Assembly: GCA_016196825.1 (NCBI GenBank)
Contig: JACPWY010000041.1
Coordinates: forward strand, 38,954-102,953
Origin: Deltaproteobacteria bacterium
Lineage (GTDB): Bacteria > Bdellovibrionota > FAC87 > UBA2466
Length of the DNA: 64,000 nt
Direction of reading: 5' to 3'
Part shown: piece by piece, positions 15,801 to 24,618 of the stretch
Position numbering within the stretch: the stretch's first letter is position 1
Layout of the letters: each line of letters starts with the position of its first letter
Translations under genes and position numbers: made by a program
The notes under the pieces: generated by a model
Told to the model about the DNA's origin: nothing
Seen by the model: the letters and a program-made list of their open reading frames with translations, nothing else
The model's database searches: none

Positions 15801-17042
15801 TTAGAACACTCCTTCAATCCAGTTCTTCATTCTCGAAAACACCTTCCCATAGATATTTTCGTCCCTCTCTCCAAACCGGTTCTCGGTGTGATTCCCTCCC
15901 GCGTAGAGCAGAAGGCCCACGGCGGTTGAATAGATCGGCGAGCCCACCGAATCCACGAGCCCACTGATCGATTGCGGAACACCCCTTCGGACGGGCAACT
16001 CCAAGAGAAACTCCGACAACTCCTGAAATCCTTCGAGGAGCGATGAGCCGCCCGTGATGACGACCCCACTCGACAGCACATGCTTGAATCCGCTGTTATT
16101 GATCTCCTGGCTGACGAGCGCGAGGATCTCCTCCACTCGAGGCTCGATGATCTTAGTGAGCACCGATCGCGAGATGTCGCGGCTCTTACGCCCCGTTGCG
16201 GAGACTGAAAGAATTTCATCACTCGAAAGTAATGAGCTCATCGCGCAGCCAGAGCGGATCTTGATCCCCTCTGCGTCCTGAATCGAAGTGCGCAGCCCAA
16301 CCGCGATATCGTTGGTGATATGATTGCCACCCATCGCGATCACGCCGGTGTGCACAACGCTGCCACGGGTAAAGATGGCCACATCGGTAGTCCCGCCACC
16401 AATGTCGATGAGCGCCACACCCAACTCCTTTTCATCCCTCGTCAGCACCGATTCGGCCGACGCCAGCGGCTCAAGCACAATATCGGAAACGTGGATGCCG
16501 GCCTTGTTGGCGCACTTGATCAGGTTCTGCGCCGAAGACACAGCGCCTGTGACAATGTGAACCTTTGCTTCGAGACGCACCCCCGACATGCCAATTGGGT
16601 CACGCACGCCGTCCTGCTCGTTCACAATGAATTCCTGCGGGATGACGTGGAGAACCTCGCGATCAAACGGAATGGCAATCGCCTTCGCCGCATCGATCGC
16701 CCGCTCCACATCCTGAGCAGTGACCTCGCGGTTCTTGATCGCCACCACACCCGAACTGTTGAATCCTTTGATATGGCTGCCAGCAATTCCTGCCACTGCA
16801 TTGGTGATCTTCACCCCCGCCATGAGCTCGGCTACCTCAATCGCTTTTTGGATCGCCTGGACCGTGGTGGGGATATTCACCACCACCCCTTTACGTATCC
16901 CGAGGGAGGGTTGCTTTCCGATGCCGATGATTTCGATACCATCGGGGGTCGGGACACCGACGATGACACAAATCTTTGTCGTACCAAAGTCGATTCCGAC
17001 CAGGACGTCACTACTCTTGGCACCCCGTTTAGTTGCGCTCAT
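15801..17042 (-). CDS. ftsA: cell division protein FtsA
   Basis: A 413-residue actin-like ATPase that tethers FtsZ to the membrane. 'VGIDFGTTKICVIVG' (phosphate 1), 'ALIDIGGGTTDVAIF' (phosphate 2) and 'VVITGGSSLLEG' (adenosine) are the ATPase motifs, and the SHS2 1C subdomain lies at about 80-170. The C-terminus 'FSRMKNWIEGVF' is the amphipathic membrane-targeting helix. It lies between ftsQ and ftsZ as in most dcw clusters. Confidence 0.96.
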   Translation of the reverse strand: MSATKRGAKSSDVLVGIDFGTTKICVIVGVPTPDGIEIIGIGKQPSLGIRKGVVVNIPTTVQAIQKAIEVAELMAGVKITNAVAGIAGSHIKGFNSSGVVAIKNREVTAQDVERAIDAAKAIAIPFDREVLHVIPQEFIVNEQDGVRDPIGMSGVRLEAKVHIVTGAVSSAQNLIKCANKAGIHVSDIVLEPLASAESVLTRDEKELGVALIDIGGGTTDVAIFTRGSVVHTGVIAMGGNHITNDIAVGLRTSIQDAEGIKIRSGCAMSSLLSSDEILSVSATGRKSRDISRSVLTKIIEPRVEEILALVSQEINNSGFKHVLSSGVVITGGSSLLEGFQELSEFLLELPVRRGVPQSISGLVDSVGSPIYSTAVGLLLYAGGNHTENRFGERDENIYGKVFSRMKNWIEGVF

Positions 17043-17096
17043 GAGTAACTCTCTGAAAATTTATCGAAAAAAATTTGTGAATTGCCTAAGCAAAAT

Positions 17097-17879
17097 TTAT
17101 TTCGAAAACCTTCCGCTGACAATAGCTTTCTTGCTCAGTATCAAATTAATCTTGCGTACATGTGCGAACTGACTCGCCGCGTATTGCATCAAATGCGTCA
17201 GGTACGGGAGTTGAGCCTCCCAGTTTTCAAAGGCGAGAGCTACCTCCCAACGCGGCGAATTAAGAAAGATCCGGAAATAGGGAAATCGTTCGAGTGCAAT
17301 CTCCGAGACCTGCGGTCGCAGCGGCTCGGGAAGCTTGCGCACCACTGTCGCCCACTGTCCTCCCTCCCAATCGGAATCGTCGCTGCGCGAGACGATCGGC
17401 ACCGGCACCGCCCAGGCCTGGGGTGAGCTCTTTTCTATCACCTTGCCGTTCGAGTCGAAGAAAAAGCCCTCTCCCTTGATGACACCAAGGGCCAAGGCTT
17501 GTTTAGTCGCAATATTGATCTCCAAAGTGTCGGGGAAGACCTTTCTAATGGAAACCATGTCCACCCAAGACTTCCCCAAAATCATGTCACTCAAGGGACG
17601 AACTCTCAGCCCAATGAGGGTCTTGTCGCTCAGCTTCGGCAACCAGCTCCGCACGGTGGCCTCATCCAGCGGAGCCTGGACGTGCACACTAATAGTGGCG
17701 ATCGGGAACAGAGTCAGGCTGTTGAGAAGTCCATCCAGGAGCCCGATCTGATAGGAGATCGTGATGACCCCCGCCGAGAGGACAAGAAAAATCCCGAGAA
17801 TCGTCGCACGCTTGGCGATGACAAACGTTTCGCTGAATCGAGAGACACTCTGATTGATATGGAGGTCACGAGGATTCAT
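17097..17879 (-). CDS. ftsQ: cell division protein FtsQ (POTRA-domain protein)
   Basis: A 260-residue bitopic protein: a short cytoplasmic N-terminus, one membrane helix (about residues 27-47, 'ILGIFLVLSAGVITISYQIGLL'), a POTRA-like domain ('VHVQAPLDEATVRSWLP') and the FtsQ/DivIB beta domain ('VDMVSIRKVFPDTLEINIATKQALAL', then 'FFDSNGKVIEK'). The phrase R-K-x-F-P-D-T-L is the usual FtsQ signature. It recruits FtsB/FtsL to the septum. The start overlaps the upstream glycosyltransferase stop by ATGA. Confidence 0.88.
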   Translation of the reverse strand: MNPRDLHINQSVSRFSETFVIAKRATILGIFLVLSAGVITISYQIGLLDGLLNSLTLFPIATISVHVQAPLDEATVRSWLPKLSDKTLIGLRVRPLSDMILGKSWVDMVSIRKVFPDTLEINIATKQALALGVIKGEGFFFDSNGKVIEKSSPQAWAVPVPIVSRSDDSDWEGGQWATVVRKLPEPLRPQVSEIALERFPYFRIFLNSPRWEVALAFENWEAQLPYLTHLMQYAASQFAHVRKINLILSKKAIVSGRFSK

Positions 17880-18868
17880 GCCACCGCACGATCACGCAGT
17901 ACCAAAGCCTGAATACCCATCTCCTTTTCATAGAGAGTGGCCACTCGGCTCGTCGCCAAACGGCTCGCAAGCCCCTCCCCGAGCATCAGACGATTGTGAC
18001 TACGCGCCGGGGCGCTCGTGAGAAGCTCCTCCACCCCTTTGGCCATCGCTTCGGTGTCGAACAGCGGCGTGAAAGGCACCGCTAACCCTGAAAGCCATTC
18101 ACCCATCCCGGGCGTCTCGGCACACACCGTCGGCACGCGAGCAGCGATTCCGGAGAGAGGAGCAATCAGATGATCGCAGCGCAAGGGCGCAAAAATAAAT
18201 GCATCCCATTGCACGATATCCGCAAGCCGCGCCACCGGTGATACATCGAATCTCCCCCCTAGCTGAAGAAGTGTCGCCATCTTCGTCAGATGACCCCGCA
18301 AGGGGCCATCGCCCAATACCCGAAAACGAAGCAGCGGGTTCTTATGGAGCAAACGATGCGCCACAAGGATGAGGAAGTTAAGATTGGCGTTACCATCAAG
18401 CGGCGTCAGGGTTCCCACAATCTGGGAGGGGACCTCCGACCGGGTGCCAAACTGCACGAAATCGGGATACGGCAGGGGAAGGTCGACGAGCTGCTGGGCA
18501 TCCACCCCTTCCATCTCTCGCAGGAAACGATGAGTGAGTGGGTTGTGGGAGATCAGCGTCACCCTCTTTGGCAAGGCGGCAAAGTATCGTCGCCAAAAGG
18601 CGAGGAATGCCGAATCATTGCCGACCGATTGATTGATCACCGAAACGAAAACACGCCCGGACTTGGGCGTCACCCGGAGACGCGTGAGCGCCTTCCGCCA
18701 ATTCCGGGCTAGAATCCACACCACTGGTGACTCGAGACGCCGATTGGTGCTTCCCCAGTCCACGACTTCGAGTCTACCTTCGAGCTCCTGCGTCATCTTG
18801 TGGGCAAAGGGCAGCAGATACTCCTTTTCCCACGGCGCAAAGTCGTCCACAAACAGCGTTCGAAGCAT
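17876..18868 (-). CDS. glycosyltransferase, GT4-like
   Basis: A 330-residue cytoplasmic protein with the general layout of GT-B glycosyltransferases: an N-terminal half with 'VTLISHNPLTHRFL', then 'VGTLTPLDGNANLNFLILVAHRLLHKNPLLRFRVLGDGPLRGHL' as the hinge and donor domain, and 'FIFAPLRCDHLIAPLSGIAARVPTVCAETPGMGEWL' as the nucleotide-sugar region. The usual E-x7-E motif is replaced by a weaker form, so activity on a standard donor is not certain. It overlaps ftsQ by ATGA, an unusual neighbour for the division genes. Confidence 0.65.
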   Translation of the reverse strand: MLRTLFVDDFAPWEKEYLLPFAHKMTQELEGRLEVVDWGSTNRRLESPVVWILARNWRKALTRLRVTPKSGRVFVSVINQSVGNDSAFLAFWRRYFAALPKRVTLISHNPLTHRFLREMEGVDAQQLVDLPLPYPDFVQFGTRSEVPSQIVGTLTPLDGNANLNFLILVAHRLLHKNPLLRFRVLGDGPLRGHLTKMATLLQLGGRFDVSPVARLADIVQWDAFIFAPLRCDHLIAPLSGIAARVPTVCAETPGMGEWLSGLAVPFTPLFDTEAMAKGVEELLTSAPARSHNRLMLGEGLASRLATSRVATLYEKEMGIQALVLRDRAVA

Positions 18869-18896
18869 GCGGTTATTATAACCGACTCAGCTTCTT

Positions 18897-19934
18897 TTAA
18901 GAGTTGTCGTTAATGAAATCGATGAGGCCGCGGAGATTGCCGAAGCTCTGACGATCAAATTTGAAGACGAGCCGCGGCAGATGGCTTAGCTCGGGTTCGT
19001 TCTCCTCTTCGACGAGTGGTCGAGTCGAAAGAAACTGCCGATCCATCGAAAGGTTGGCGAACTTCTTACCAAGCTTCTCGAGCGTCTTCGGCGAAAGCTC
19101 ATTCTTGAGTCGAATGACCGCCTGGTCCCTCACAAACCGCATCGAGTGGTAGTTTTTATAAAAGCGCTGAATGTGATCTAACGCCAGCTTGGGCGAATGA
19201 AAAACCTTATAGAGGTTCACGTCAGTGGCATTGATGAACTTCTTCTTCGCCAAGCATTTGTCGACGAACTCGTTAAACCCTTCCCAAAAACCAAATCCCT
19301 TGGGTTCCACGAGAGCAACAGGAATGAGGGTGGTTTTCCCCGTCTGGATCAGAGTCAGGACCTCGAATGCCTCATCAAACGTCCCAAATCCACCTGGGAA
19401 AAATGCGAAGGCCGCCGCCTCTTTCACGAGAAAGAGTTTTCGGGTGAAAAAATACTTGTAGTGAATCAAGCGCTGGGCACTGTCGATAAACGGATTCGGA
19501 TCCTGTTCGAAAGGGAGCCGGATGTTGAGACCAAAACCCTTGTCACCCGCGGCCCCTTCATTGCCGGCCGCCATGATCCCAGGCCCTCCGCCTGTGATGA
19601 CCATGAAATCTCGCTTCACCGCTTCGGCGGCAAAATCTTTGGCGAGTTTGTAGAGCGGCGTATCGGCCGGAACACGAGCCGATCCAAACATCGTGATTTT
19701 CGGGTTGTTCCGGTGAGGCGCAAACATCTTGAAGGAGAAGCGCAGCTCTTTCAAAACGGACGCCGAGATCTTGAGATTCAACGTCCCGGGGTTGTCGCGC
19801 GCCAATTTGAGCGCCGCCTTGAGGATTTCATTGAGAAGCTTGAGCTTGGCTGGCTTCTGATCCTTGGCCACGGAAGCCACCAGGCGCTCGACCTCTGACC
19901 AGTCGGTGCCTTTTTTGTCGATTGTATTACTCAC
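18897..19934 (-). CDS. LOG-family protein (TIGR00730, nucleotide 5'-monophosphate nucleosidase-like)
   Basis: A 345-residue protein, probably from the GTG at 19934. The LOG signatures are present: 'TGGGPGIMAAGNEGA' (near residues 120-135) and 'FFPGGFGTFDEAFEVLTLIQTG' (the PGGxGTxxE catalytic motif) near 185-205. Family members cleave the N-glycosidic bond of nucleoside monophosphates. This one has about 90 extra N-terminal and 90 C-terminal residues, like the longer bacterial group. It diverges from the VKOR-DsbA gene across about 47 bases. The start is weakly supported; an ORF extension to 20015 would overlap that gene. Confidence 0.75.
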   Translation of the reverse strand: MSNTIDKKGTDWSEVERLVASVAKDQKPAKLKLLNEILKAALKLARDNPGTLNLKISASVLKELRFSFKMFAPHRNNPKITMFGSARVPADTPLYKLAKDFAAEAVKRDFMVITGGGPGIMAAGNEGAAGDKGFGLNIRLPFEQDPNPFIDSAQRLIHYKYFFTRKLFLVKEAAAFAFFPGGFGTFDEAFEVLTLIQTGKTTLIPVALVEPKGFGFWEGFNEFVDKCLAKKKFINATDVNLYKVFHSPKLALDHIQRFYKNYHSMRFVRDQAVIRLKNELSPKTLEKLGKKFANLSMDRQFLSTRPLVEEENEPELSHLPRLVFKFDRQSFGNLRGLIDFINDNS

Positions 19935-19981
19935 TGCGGTTTCGATTTGCCTCGTCCTGCGCTTTCTAAGATAATCGGCGA

Positions 19982-21205
19982 GTGCCAAAACTGACTCGCA
20001 AGCGCCTCTATTCACTCCAACTTCTCTCGACTCTGTCCGGACTAGCCGTCAGCGTCTATTTGCTCGTCCAGCATACCCGAGTGAAGAATGGAATCCAAGG
20101 AACCTCCAGCTTTTGCTCCTTCGGGAAGTACGCCGACTGCGACATCGTCAACACCAGCGCCTACTCGGAAATCTTTGGCTTTCCCGTTGCCTCCGTCGGT
20201 GCACTTTTTTACACGGTCCTGCTGGCCCTGAGTATCGTTTCGCCGCCTAACCACACCAGCTTCAATCGGTTTCAACGCTACTTTGCGATCTTGGCCTCGG
20301 TGGGCCTCGCCATCGACCTTGTTCTCTTGGGTGTGCAGCTCGGCGTGCTTCACAATTTCTGCCTCCTGTGCTTCACAAGCTATCTGGCCACAGTCGCAGC
20401 CCTCTTCACGGCGTCGCGCCTTCCGGACGGGCTCAGCGGAAATACCTTTGTTCGTCTCAAGAGCCTCATGCTCCAAAGGAAAAAGGGGCCCGTTCCGCCG
20501 CAGACCAATTGTGTCGCGGCCGCAATCGTGATAGTCGCGCTGGCGGCAACCATCTTCCTTTTGCCAGCCCAGATCCTTCTCAATTCAGCGACTCACCAAA
20601 AGGTCGAGAATATCATTGAGAAGTTCATGGACGACTGGAAGGATATGAAGCGAAAGAATATCGATGTAAAACCAGGTGACGCCACGATGGGCAACTCCGC
20701 CTCCAAGGTGCGCATCATCGCCTTCAGCGACTTCGAGTGTCCGCACTGCCAACACGCGGCCTTCGCACTCAATACAGCCCTGAAGCCTTATCAAGATCGG
20801 GTGTATCTGGTCTTCAAGCACTTCCCGCTCGATTCCAGCTGCAACCGACTCGTCAACTTCCGGATGCACGAAAACGCCTGCCAACTCGCCCGCGTCGCCT
20901 ATTGCGCCAATAAAAAGGGGAAATTCTGGGAATACCATGACCGCGTTTTTCGACGCGCTTCCCGAAACGACCACCCGAAATGGGATCAGTTCACGGCCAC
21001 CATGGATGGCCTCCTCACTGACAAAGAGATCACCGCGTGCCTCAACAATTCAGCTGCTCTCCAAAATGTGAAATCGGACATCGAGCTCGGAGATTCTCTT
21101 GGAGTTCGCGGCACGCCCTCGGTGTTTATCAACGGTAAGCAGATCACAGTTCCCATCACGGTGGAGACGATTCAGCGCCTCGTGCAGATGGAATTCTCGC
21201 TTTAA
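19982..21205 (+). CDS. VKOR-DsbA fusion, disulfide-forming protein
   Basis: A 407-residue protein, apparently from a GTG at 19982. The N-terminal half is a vitamin K epoxide reductase domain with about four or five membrane helices, the loop pair Cys-x7-Cys ('CSFGKYADC') and the quinone-side CxxC 'CLLC' (near residues 126-129). The C-terminal half is a periplasmic DsbA/DsbG-like thioredoxin domain with CPHC near residue 252 and the cis-Pro loop 'VRGTPSVFI'. Other Cys in the middle ('SSCNRL', 'NACQLARVAYC') fit DsbA relatives. It oxidises secreted proteins and passes electrons to quinone. Many secreted proteins in this window are Cys-rich and would be clients. Confidence 0.88.
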   Translation: MPKLTRKRLYSLQLLSTLSGLAVSVYLLVQHTRVKNGIQGTSSFCSFGKYADCDIVNTSAYSEIFGFPVASVGALFYTVLLALSIVSPPNHTSFNRFQRYFAILASVGLAIDLVLLGVQLGVLHNFCLLCFTSYLATVAALFTASRLPDGLSGNTFVRLKSLMLQRKKGPVPPQTNCVAAAIVIVALAATIFLLPAQILLNSATHQKVENIIEKFMDDWKDMKRKNIDVKPGDATMGNSASKVRIIAFSDFECPHCQHAAFALNTALKPYQDRVYLVFKHFPLDSSCNRLVNFRMHENACQLARVAYCANKKGKFWEYHDRVFRRASRNDHPKWDQFTATMDGLLTDKEITACLNNSAALQNVKSDIELGDSLGVRGTPSVFINGKQITVPITVETIQRLVQMEFSL

Positions 21206-21307
21206 CTACTTCAACCCTTAGGTGAGCAAGACCCAATCCTGCTCACAGCCTGTGGACGCGCCTGCTGCCTAGACCGTATACGAACACCCAAAACCAGAAC
21301 ACGGAGG

Positions 21308-21331
21308 GGGTGTATTCTGCTGTATACACCC
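21308..21331. other. 8-bp inverted repeat GGGTGTAT / ATACACCC
   Basis: Perfect 8-base arms around an 8-base loop in the 197-base gap between the VKOR-DsbA gene and the 21403 gene. A TTGGTTTTT follows about ten bases downstream, too far for a good intrinsic terminator. It may instead be a protein-binding palindrome, since it lies about 32 bases upstream of the -24 element of a putative sigma-54 promoter. Confidence 0.45.
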
Positions 21332-21362
21332 TTAGAATTGTTGGTTTTTCCAGCTACCACCT

Positions 21363-21378
21363 GGGCCCTGATCTTGCT
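21363..21378 (+). promoter_or_regulatory. possible sigma-54 promoter GGGCCC-TGATC-TTGCT
   Basis: GG (21364-21365) and GC (21376-21377) are at the canonical spacing and the -12 half is a full TTGCW. The -24 half is G-GGC-CC, two mismatches from TGGCAC. The expected start of transcription (about 21389) leaves only a short leader before the GGAGG site of the gene at 21403. No experimental support. Confidence 0.4.
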
Positions 21379-21402
21379 TCACTTAAGGGCTGAGGAGGTC
21401 CG

Positions 21403-22941
21403 GTGCTTCGAGTGACGCTCATCACAGTCTTTGGTCTTTGGATGAGCACAGCCCTGTGTGGCCCAAAGGAGGCCGACTCCTCCGAAAAGACCTTCCGTCA
21501 GTATTGGGCCGATCGCTTCGCTACATTCACCCAGGAACAGAACGTCCCCGGGCTCGGCTCCACGCCCGACGGCAATCAGGCCATTGCGGGCAAGAAGGTT
21601 CGGGGCAATCATGACGACGGATTTCAGTACGAAGGGTATCTCACCTACCACGACTTCGCCTTCGACACGGATGAGGATGTCCTGAAATCGTCGAAGACCA
21701 ACCCCAATGATCCCAATGCCAAGGAGTCACGCAAACTCTACGCCAACATCTCCCCGCACGGCGCGGTCAGCGCAGCCGGCGGTTCATCACTTCTAGAGCG
21801 CACCGTCTACCAGCAACATGAAAAATACATGAAGCAGCAAGAGGAGGCGCGCAAGAACGGCAAGCCGGCCGATGATGACAAGACCGGGACCGAATTCAAA
21901 TCCATCTTCAAGGTGGAGACCAAACAGGTGATGCTCGATCCCGATTCCGGCAACAGCGGCAACAACCCAGATAAGCCGGAGAAAAAAAAGGTGGAGCGTT
22001 GGTACCTGCGTGATGATGTGAAGACGGAGGTCGAGAAAGCGGGCGACGAGGCCGCGAAGACAGTCGAAGCGGCGGCGCGAAGTCAGGGTTCCGAAAATGA
22101 TGAGAACGCACTTTCCAATTCGACCCTCCTTTATGAAACGGCCGGCCGCGCCTACGATGCTTGGTGGAACTCGAGCTTAGCCAACGTCACTCAGGCACGC
22201 GTGAACCGCACGGTGAAGGGCCGAGTGGCTGGTAGCCGAATGAAGGCCCAGCTCAATGAAGACATCGCGAGCTGTGACGACTGGGCCACAAAGGCCAAGA
22301 ACGAGATCAAAAAAATGGGAAACCCACAAGGAGGCAGCCAGGGCTCCAATGACAGTCAAAAAGATGAGCAGGAGATCGATAGGATGCTCAACCAGTGCAA
22401 GGAGATGGTCACAGCCTCATACGCCAACATCGATCCCGAATTTAAGCAAGACCCTGAAAAACCCGATGCGCCCAAAGAACTCAAGTCTCTCGGCCCCGCC
22501 GAGGAAAAGGCGCGCGAACGGGATCAGCGCGTACAACTTGAGATACTGGCCGACGCCCAGAAGAAGCCATCTGAGGTGCAGTCCAACTGGCAGTACACCG
22601 AAGACGACGCCAAGGCGAAGGTGACGATCGCCTACGATGAAAATGCAAAATCGCCTCAACAAACGGACATGACCGTTAAGGACCAGGTCGATTCCTACAA
22701 CAATCAGGTGCAGGAGGCCGCCAAGGCACTTGACGAGGTGAAAAAGCGCCTCCCCACGCTCGACACTACGTCCGAGCAAGTTTTGCAGTATCAGATCAAA
22801 GGCAATCTCTCCGCGAAGGAGATTTCAGCTCTTCCACAGGAGCTTTACGAAGACGACACCGGCGTGAAAAAGTCGACTACGGCGGCGACACCCGGAAGCT
22901 ACAATCAGCTGATGAACCGCAAAGTGCCCGCCTCTCGGTAA
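21403..22941 (+). CDS. large secreted hypothetical protein
   Basis: A 512-residue protein starting at a GTG preceded by GAGGAGG. Signal peptide (LRVTLITVFGLWMSTALC) followed by a very hydrophilic, Lys/Glu/Asp-rich sequence without membrane segments. It is rich in predicted helix and has an Asn/Gly/Ser-poor, low-complexity character ('DPDSGNSGNNPDKPEKKK', 'KMGNPQGGSQGSNDSQKDEQE'). Only two or three Cys are present. Nothing resembles a family I know. It may be a periplasmic or surface structural protein. A possible sigma-54 promoter precedes it. Confidence 0.55.
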   Translation: MLRVTLITVFGLWMSTALCGPKEADSSEKTFRQYWADRFATFTQEQNVPGLGSTPDGNQAIAGKKVRGNHDDGFQYEGYLTYHDFAFDTDEDVLKSSKTNPNDPNAKESRKLYANISPHGAVSAAGGSSLLERTVYQQHEKYMKQQEEARKNGKPADDDKTGTEFKSIFKVETKQVMLDPDSGNSGNNPDKPEKKKVERWYLRDDVKTEVEKAGDEAAKTVEAAARSQGSENDENALSNSTLLYETAGRAYDAWWNSSLANVTQARVNRTVKGRVAGSRMKAQLNEDIASCDDWATKAKNEIKKMGNPQGGSQGSNDSQKDEQEIDRMLNQCKEMVTASYANIDPEFKQDPEKPDAPKELKSLGPAEEKARERDQRVQLEILADAQKKPSEVQSNWQYTEDDAKAKVTIAYDENAKSPQQTDMTVKDQVDSYNNQVQEAAKALDEVKKRLPTLDTTSEQVLQYQIKGNLSAKEISALPQELYEDDTGVKKSTTAATPGSYNQLMNRKVPASR

Positions 22942-22985
22942 GCCCCGCGACGCGTCTTGCTCATTTGTGCTATAGGGTTACCTCC

Positions 22986-23462
22986 ATGTCAGCCGAAAAC
23001 AACGGGAAAATTCTAGCAGACTTGGTGGCACAACCAGTTTTTGCCGTAGGGATGAAGCCCCTGAGCACTAAGGCGATGGTAGCGGTAATTGTCGATGATA
23101 CGCCTTTCACCCTGATGAAGGGGGAGGTAGAGCCGATAGTACGGGCGGAGTCCGCCAAGGAGCCAGACATTACGTTCACAATCCCCAAGGCCTCCGTCAC
23201 AGCACTCCGGCGGTCGGATCTCTCCGACGTCGCCACCACCGGCATCGCGATCTTGAAGCTTCTGCTGCACCCCGACCCCGCGCTCCGCGCCAGCGTGAAG
23301 GTGCACATCGGCCTTTTCGACCTCATGAGGCTAGGATACCTTTCTGTTCTCCGGCTGGGAGGCGCGCCGATGGTGAAGTTCCTGGCCGCGCACGGCCTCA
23401 CGGGCATGGGAAAAATCAAAGAGGCCATTACCAAGCTGAGAGACCACGATGGGCGACGATAA
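22986..23462 (+). CDS. SCP2-like sterol/lipid carrier domain protein
   Basis: A 158-residue protein from the ATG at 22986. The middle has the SCP2 pattern of alternating strands with 'PDITFTIPKASVTALRR' (about 58-75), followed by helices and a Leu/Ala-rich tail ('LFDLMRLGYLSVLRLGG'). Domains of this type bind fatty acids or other lipids; I call the family only tentatively. It is followed by hpt with a 14-base overlap, suggesting co-transcription. No signal peptide. Confidence 0.45.
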   Translation: MSAENNGKILADLVAQPVFAVGMKPLSTKAMVAVIVDDTPFTLMKGEVEPIVRAESAKEPDITFTIPKASVTALRRSDLSDVATTGIAILKLLLHPDPALRASVKVHIGLFDLMRLGYLSVLRLGGAPMVKFLAAHGLTGMGKIKEAITKLRDHDGRR

Positions 23463-23982
23463 ACTGACACTCTTTCTTTCCGCGGACGAGATCCACCAGC
23501 TGAACGTTCAGCTGGGTAAAACAATTACTCAGACCTGTCAGAAGAATGGCATTGAGAGTCTGCTTTGCGTTGTCACCCTGAAAGGGGCCATCTTTTTCGC
23601 GGCCGATCTGATCCGCCACATCCCAATCCCCCTCAAAATCGATTTTATTCGCCTTTCCAGTTATGGAGCTGGCACAAGTTCATCTGGCACGGTGAGAGTG
23701 GTCAAAGATCTCGAAACATCGATCGAAGGACAACATGTTCTGATTCTCGATGAGATCGTGGACTCCGGCCGAACGATCGCCTTTCTCATCGAAAAGGTAT
23801 CCAACCTAGCCCCCAAGAGCGTGAGAGTGGCCACACTTCTCTCTAAACCTTCGCGCCGCGAAGTGCCCGTCCAAATCGATTTCTGCGGCAAGGAGATCGA
23901 TGACACCTTCGTCGTCGGTTACGGGCTCGACTATAATGAACGCTACCGCGAGCTCAAGGACATCTATTCAGTCGTCACCTGA
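23449..23982 (+). CDS. hpt: hypoxanthine phosphoribosyltransferase
   Basis: A 177-residue cytosolic enzyme of purine salvage (PRPP plus hypoxanthine/guanine to nucleotide). The PRPP motif 'VLILDEIVDSGRT' (about 97-109) with the two acidic residues is present. So is the hydrophobic 'LKGAIFFAADLIRHIP' region early in the protein and 'VVGYGLDYNERYRELKDI' at the end, which is typical of HPRT. Starts inside the 3' end of the SCP2-like gene. Confidence 0.93.
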   Translation: MGDDKLTLFLSADEIHQLNVQLGKTITQTCQKNGIESLLCVVTLKGAIFFAADLIRHIPIPLKIDFIRLSSYGAGTSSSGTVRVVKDLETSIEGQHVLILDEIVDSGRTIAFLIEKVSNLAPKSVRVATLLSKPSRREVPVQIDFCGKEIDDTFVVGYGLDYNERYRELKDIYSVVT

Positions 23983-24004
23983 TCGCTTCGATCACACCGA
24001 AACG

Positions 24005-24394
24005 TTAGGCGGCCTGCCGTTCTCCTTCAACCGGAAAGCCCGATTCCTTCCATTCCTGAATCCCGCCCTCGTAGGCCACCGCGTTGAAACCCAATTGAGA
24101 CAGCTTCTCCGCCCCCTTTCGAGATGCGTCACACTGATAGCCAGAACAATACGTCACAACCTCGCGGGATTTATCCAGCTCTCCAGCCCGCTTCTCGATC
24201 TCAGCCACCGGGATCTTCAGCGAGCCGTGGATGAATCCCAAATTGTAATATTTCGGATCAAGCACATTCACGATTTGAAGATTCTTATCCCGATTCATCC
24301 GATCGATAAGATCCAACCGCGAGATCGCCTTCACATCGCTCGGCTTAGTCACCATTCCTTCGGGATCCAGCGCACTCCCTTTCACGTCTTCCAT
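24005..24394 (-). CDS. rhodanese-like domain protein
   Basis: A 129-residue single-domain protein from the ATG at 24394, preceded by AAGGAGA; a longer reading from 24475 would lack a ribosome site. The active-site loop 'TYCSGYQCDAS' supplies a Cys at about residue 85, and 'VNVLDPKYYNLGFIHGSLKIP' plus 'VAYEGGIQEWKESGFP' are the usual flanking motifs. It carries sulfane sulfur as a persulfide; the acceptor is not known. It converges on hpt. Confidence 0.85.
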   Translation of the reverse strand: MEDVKGSALDPEGMVTKPSDVKAISRLDLIDRMNRDKNLQIVNVLDPKYYNLGFIHGSLKIPVAEIEKRAGELDKSREVVTYCSGYQCDASRKGAEKLSQLGFNAVAYEGGIQEWKESGFPVEGERQAA

Positions 24395-24491
24395 AAAAGT
24401 CTCCTTGTTGCGTTCTGAAACAATAAACCCATCTATCTCAGTAGAGTGCAATTCACCGGCCAGCCTCCCCGGCAATCACCCCCTCCCACCT

Positions 24492-24509
24492 CCGGCGCCG
24501 ATGCGCCGG
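24492..24509. other. perfect 7-bp palindrome CCGGCGC-cgat-GCGCCGG
   Basis: A strong hairpin or dyad in the 291-base divergent gap between the rhodanese and the lipoprotein genes. No T-tract follows. Its centre is about 146 bases upstream of the expected transcription start of the sigma-54 promoter at 24619, a common distance for an activator-binding site. Role unknown. Confidence 0.4.
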
Positions 24510-24618
24510 CACGTCCACAAGCCGATCAACAATCCTACAAAGCGACATCTTTTGTAACAAGCGGGTGTAGACAACCCCGTATTCTCCGATCCTTTCACCG
24601 CACAATCGCGAGCCCGAA

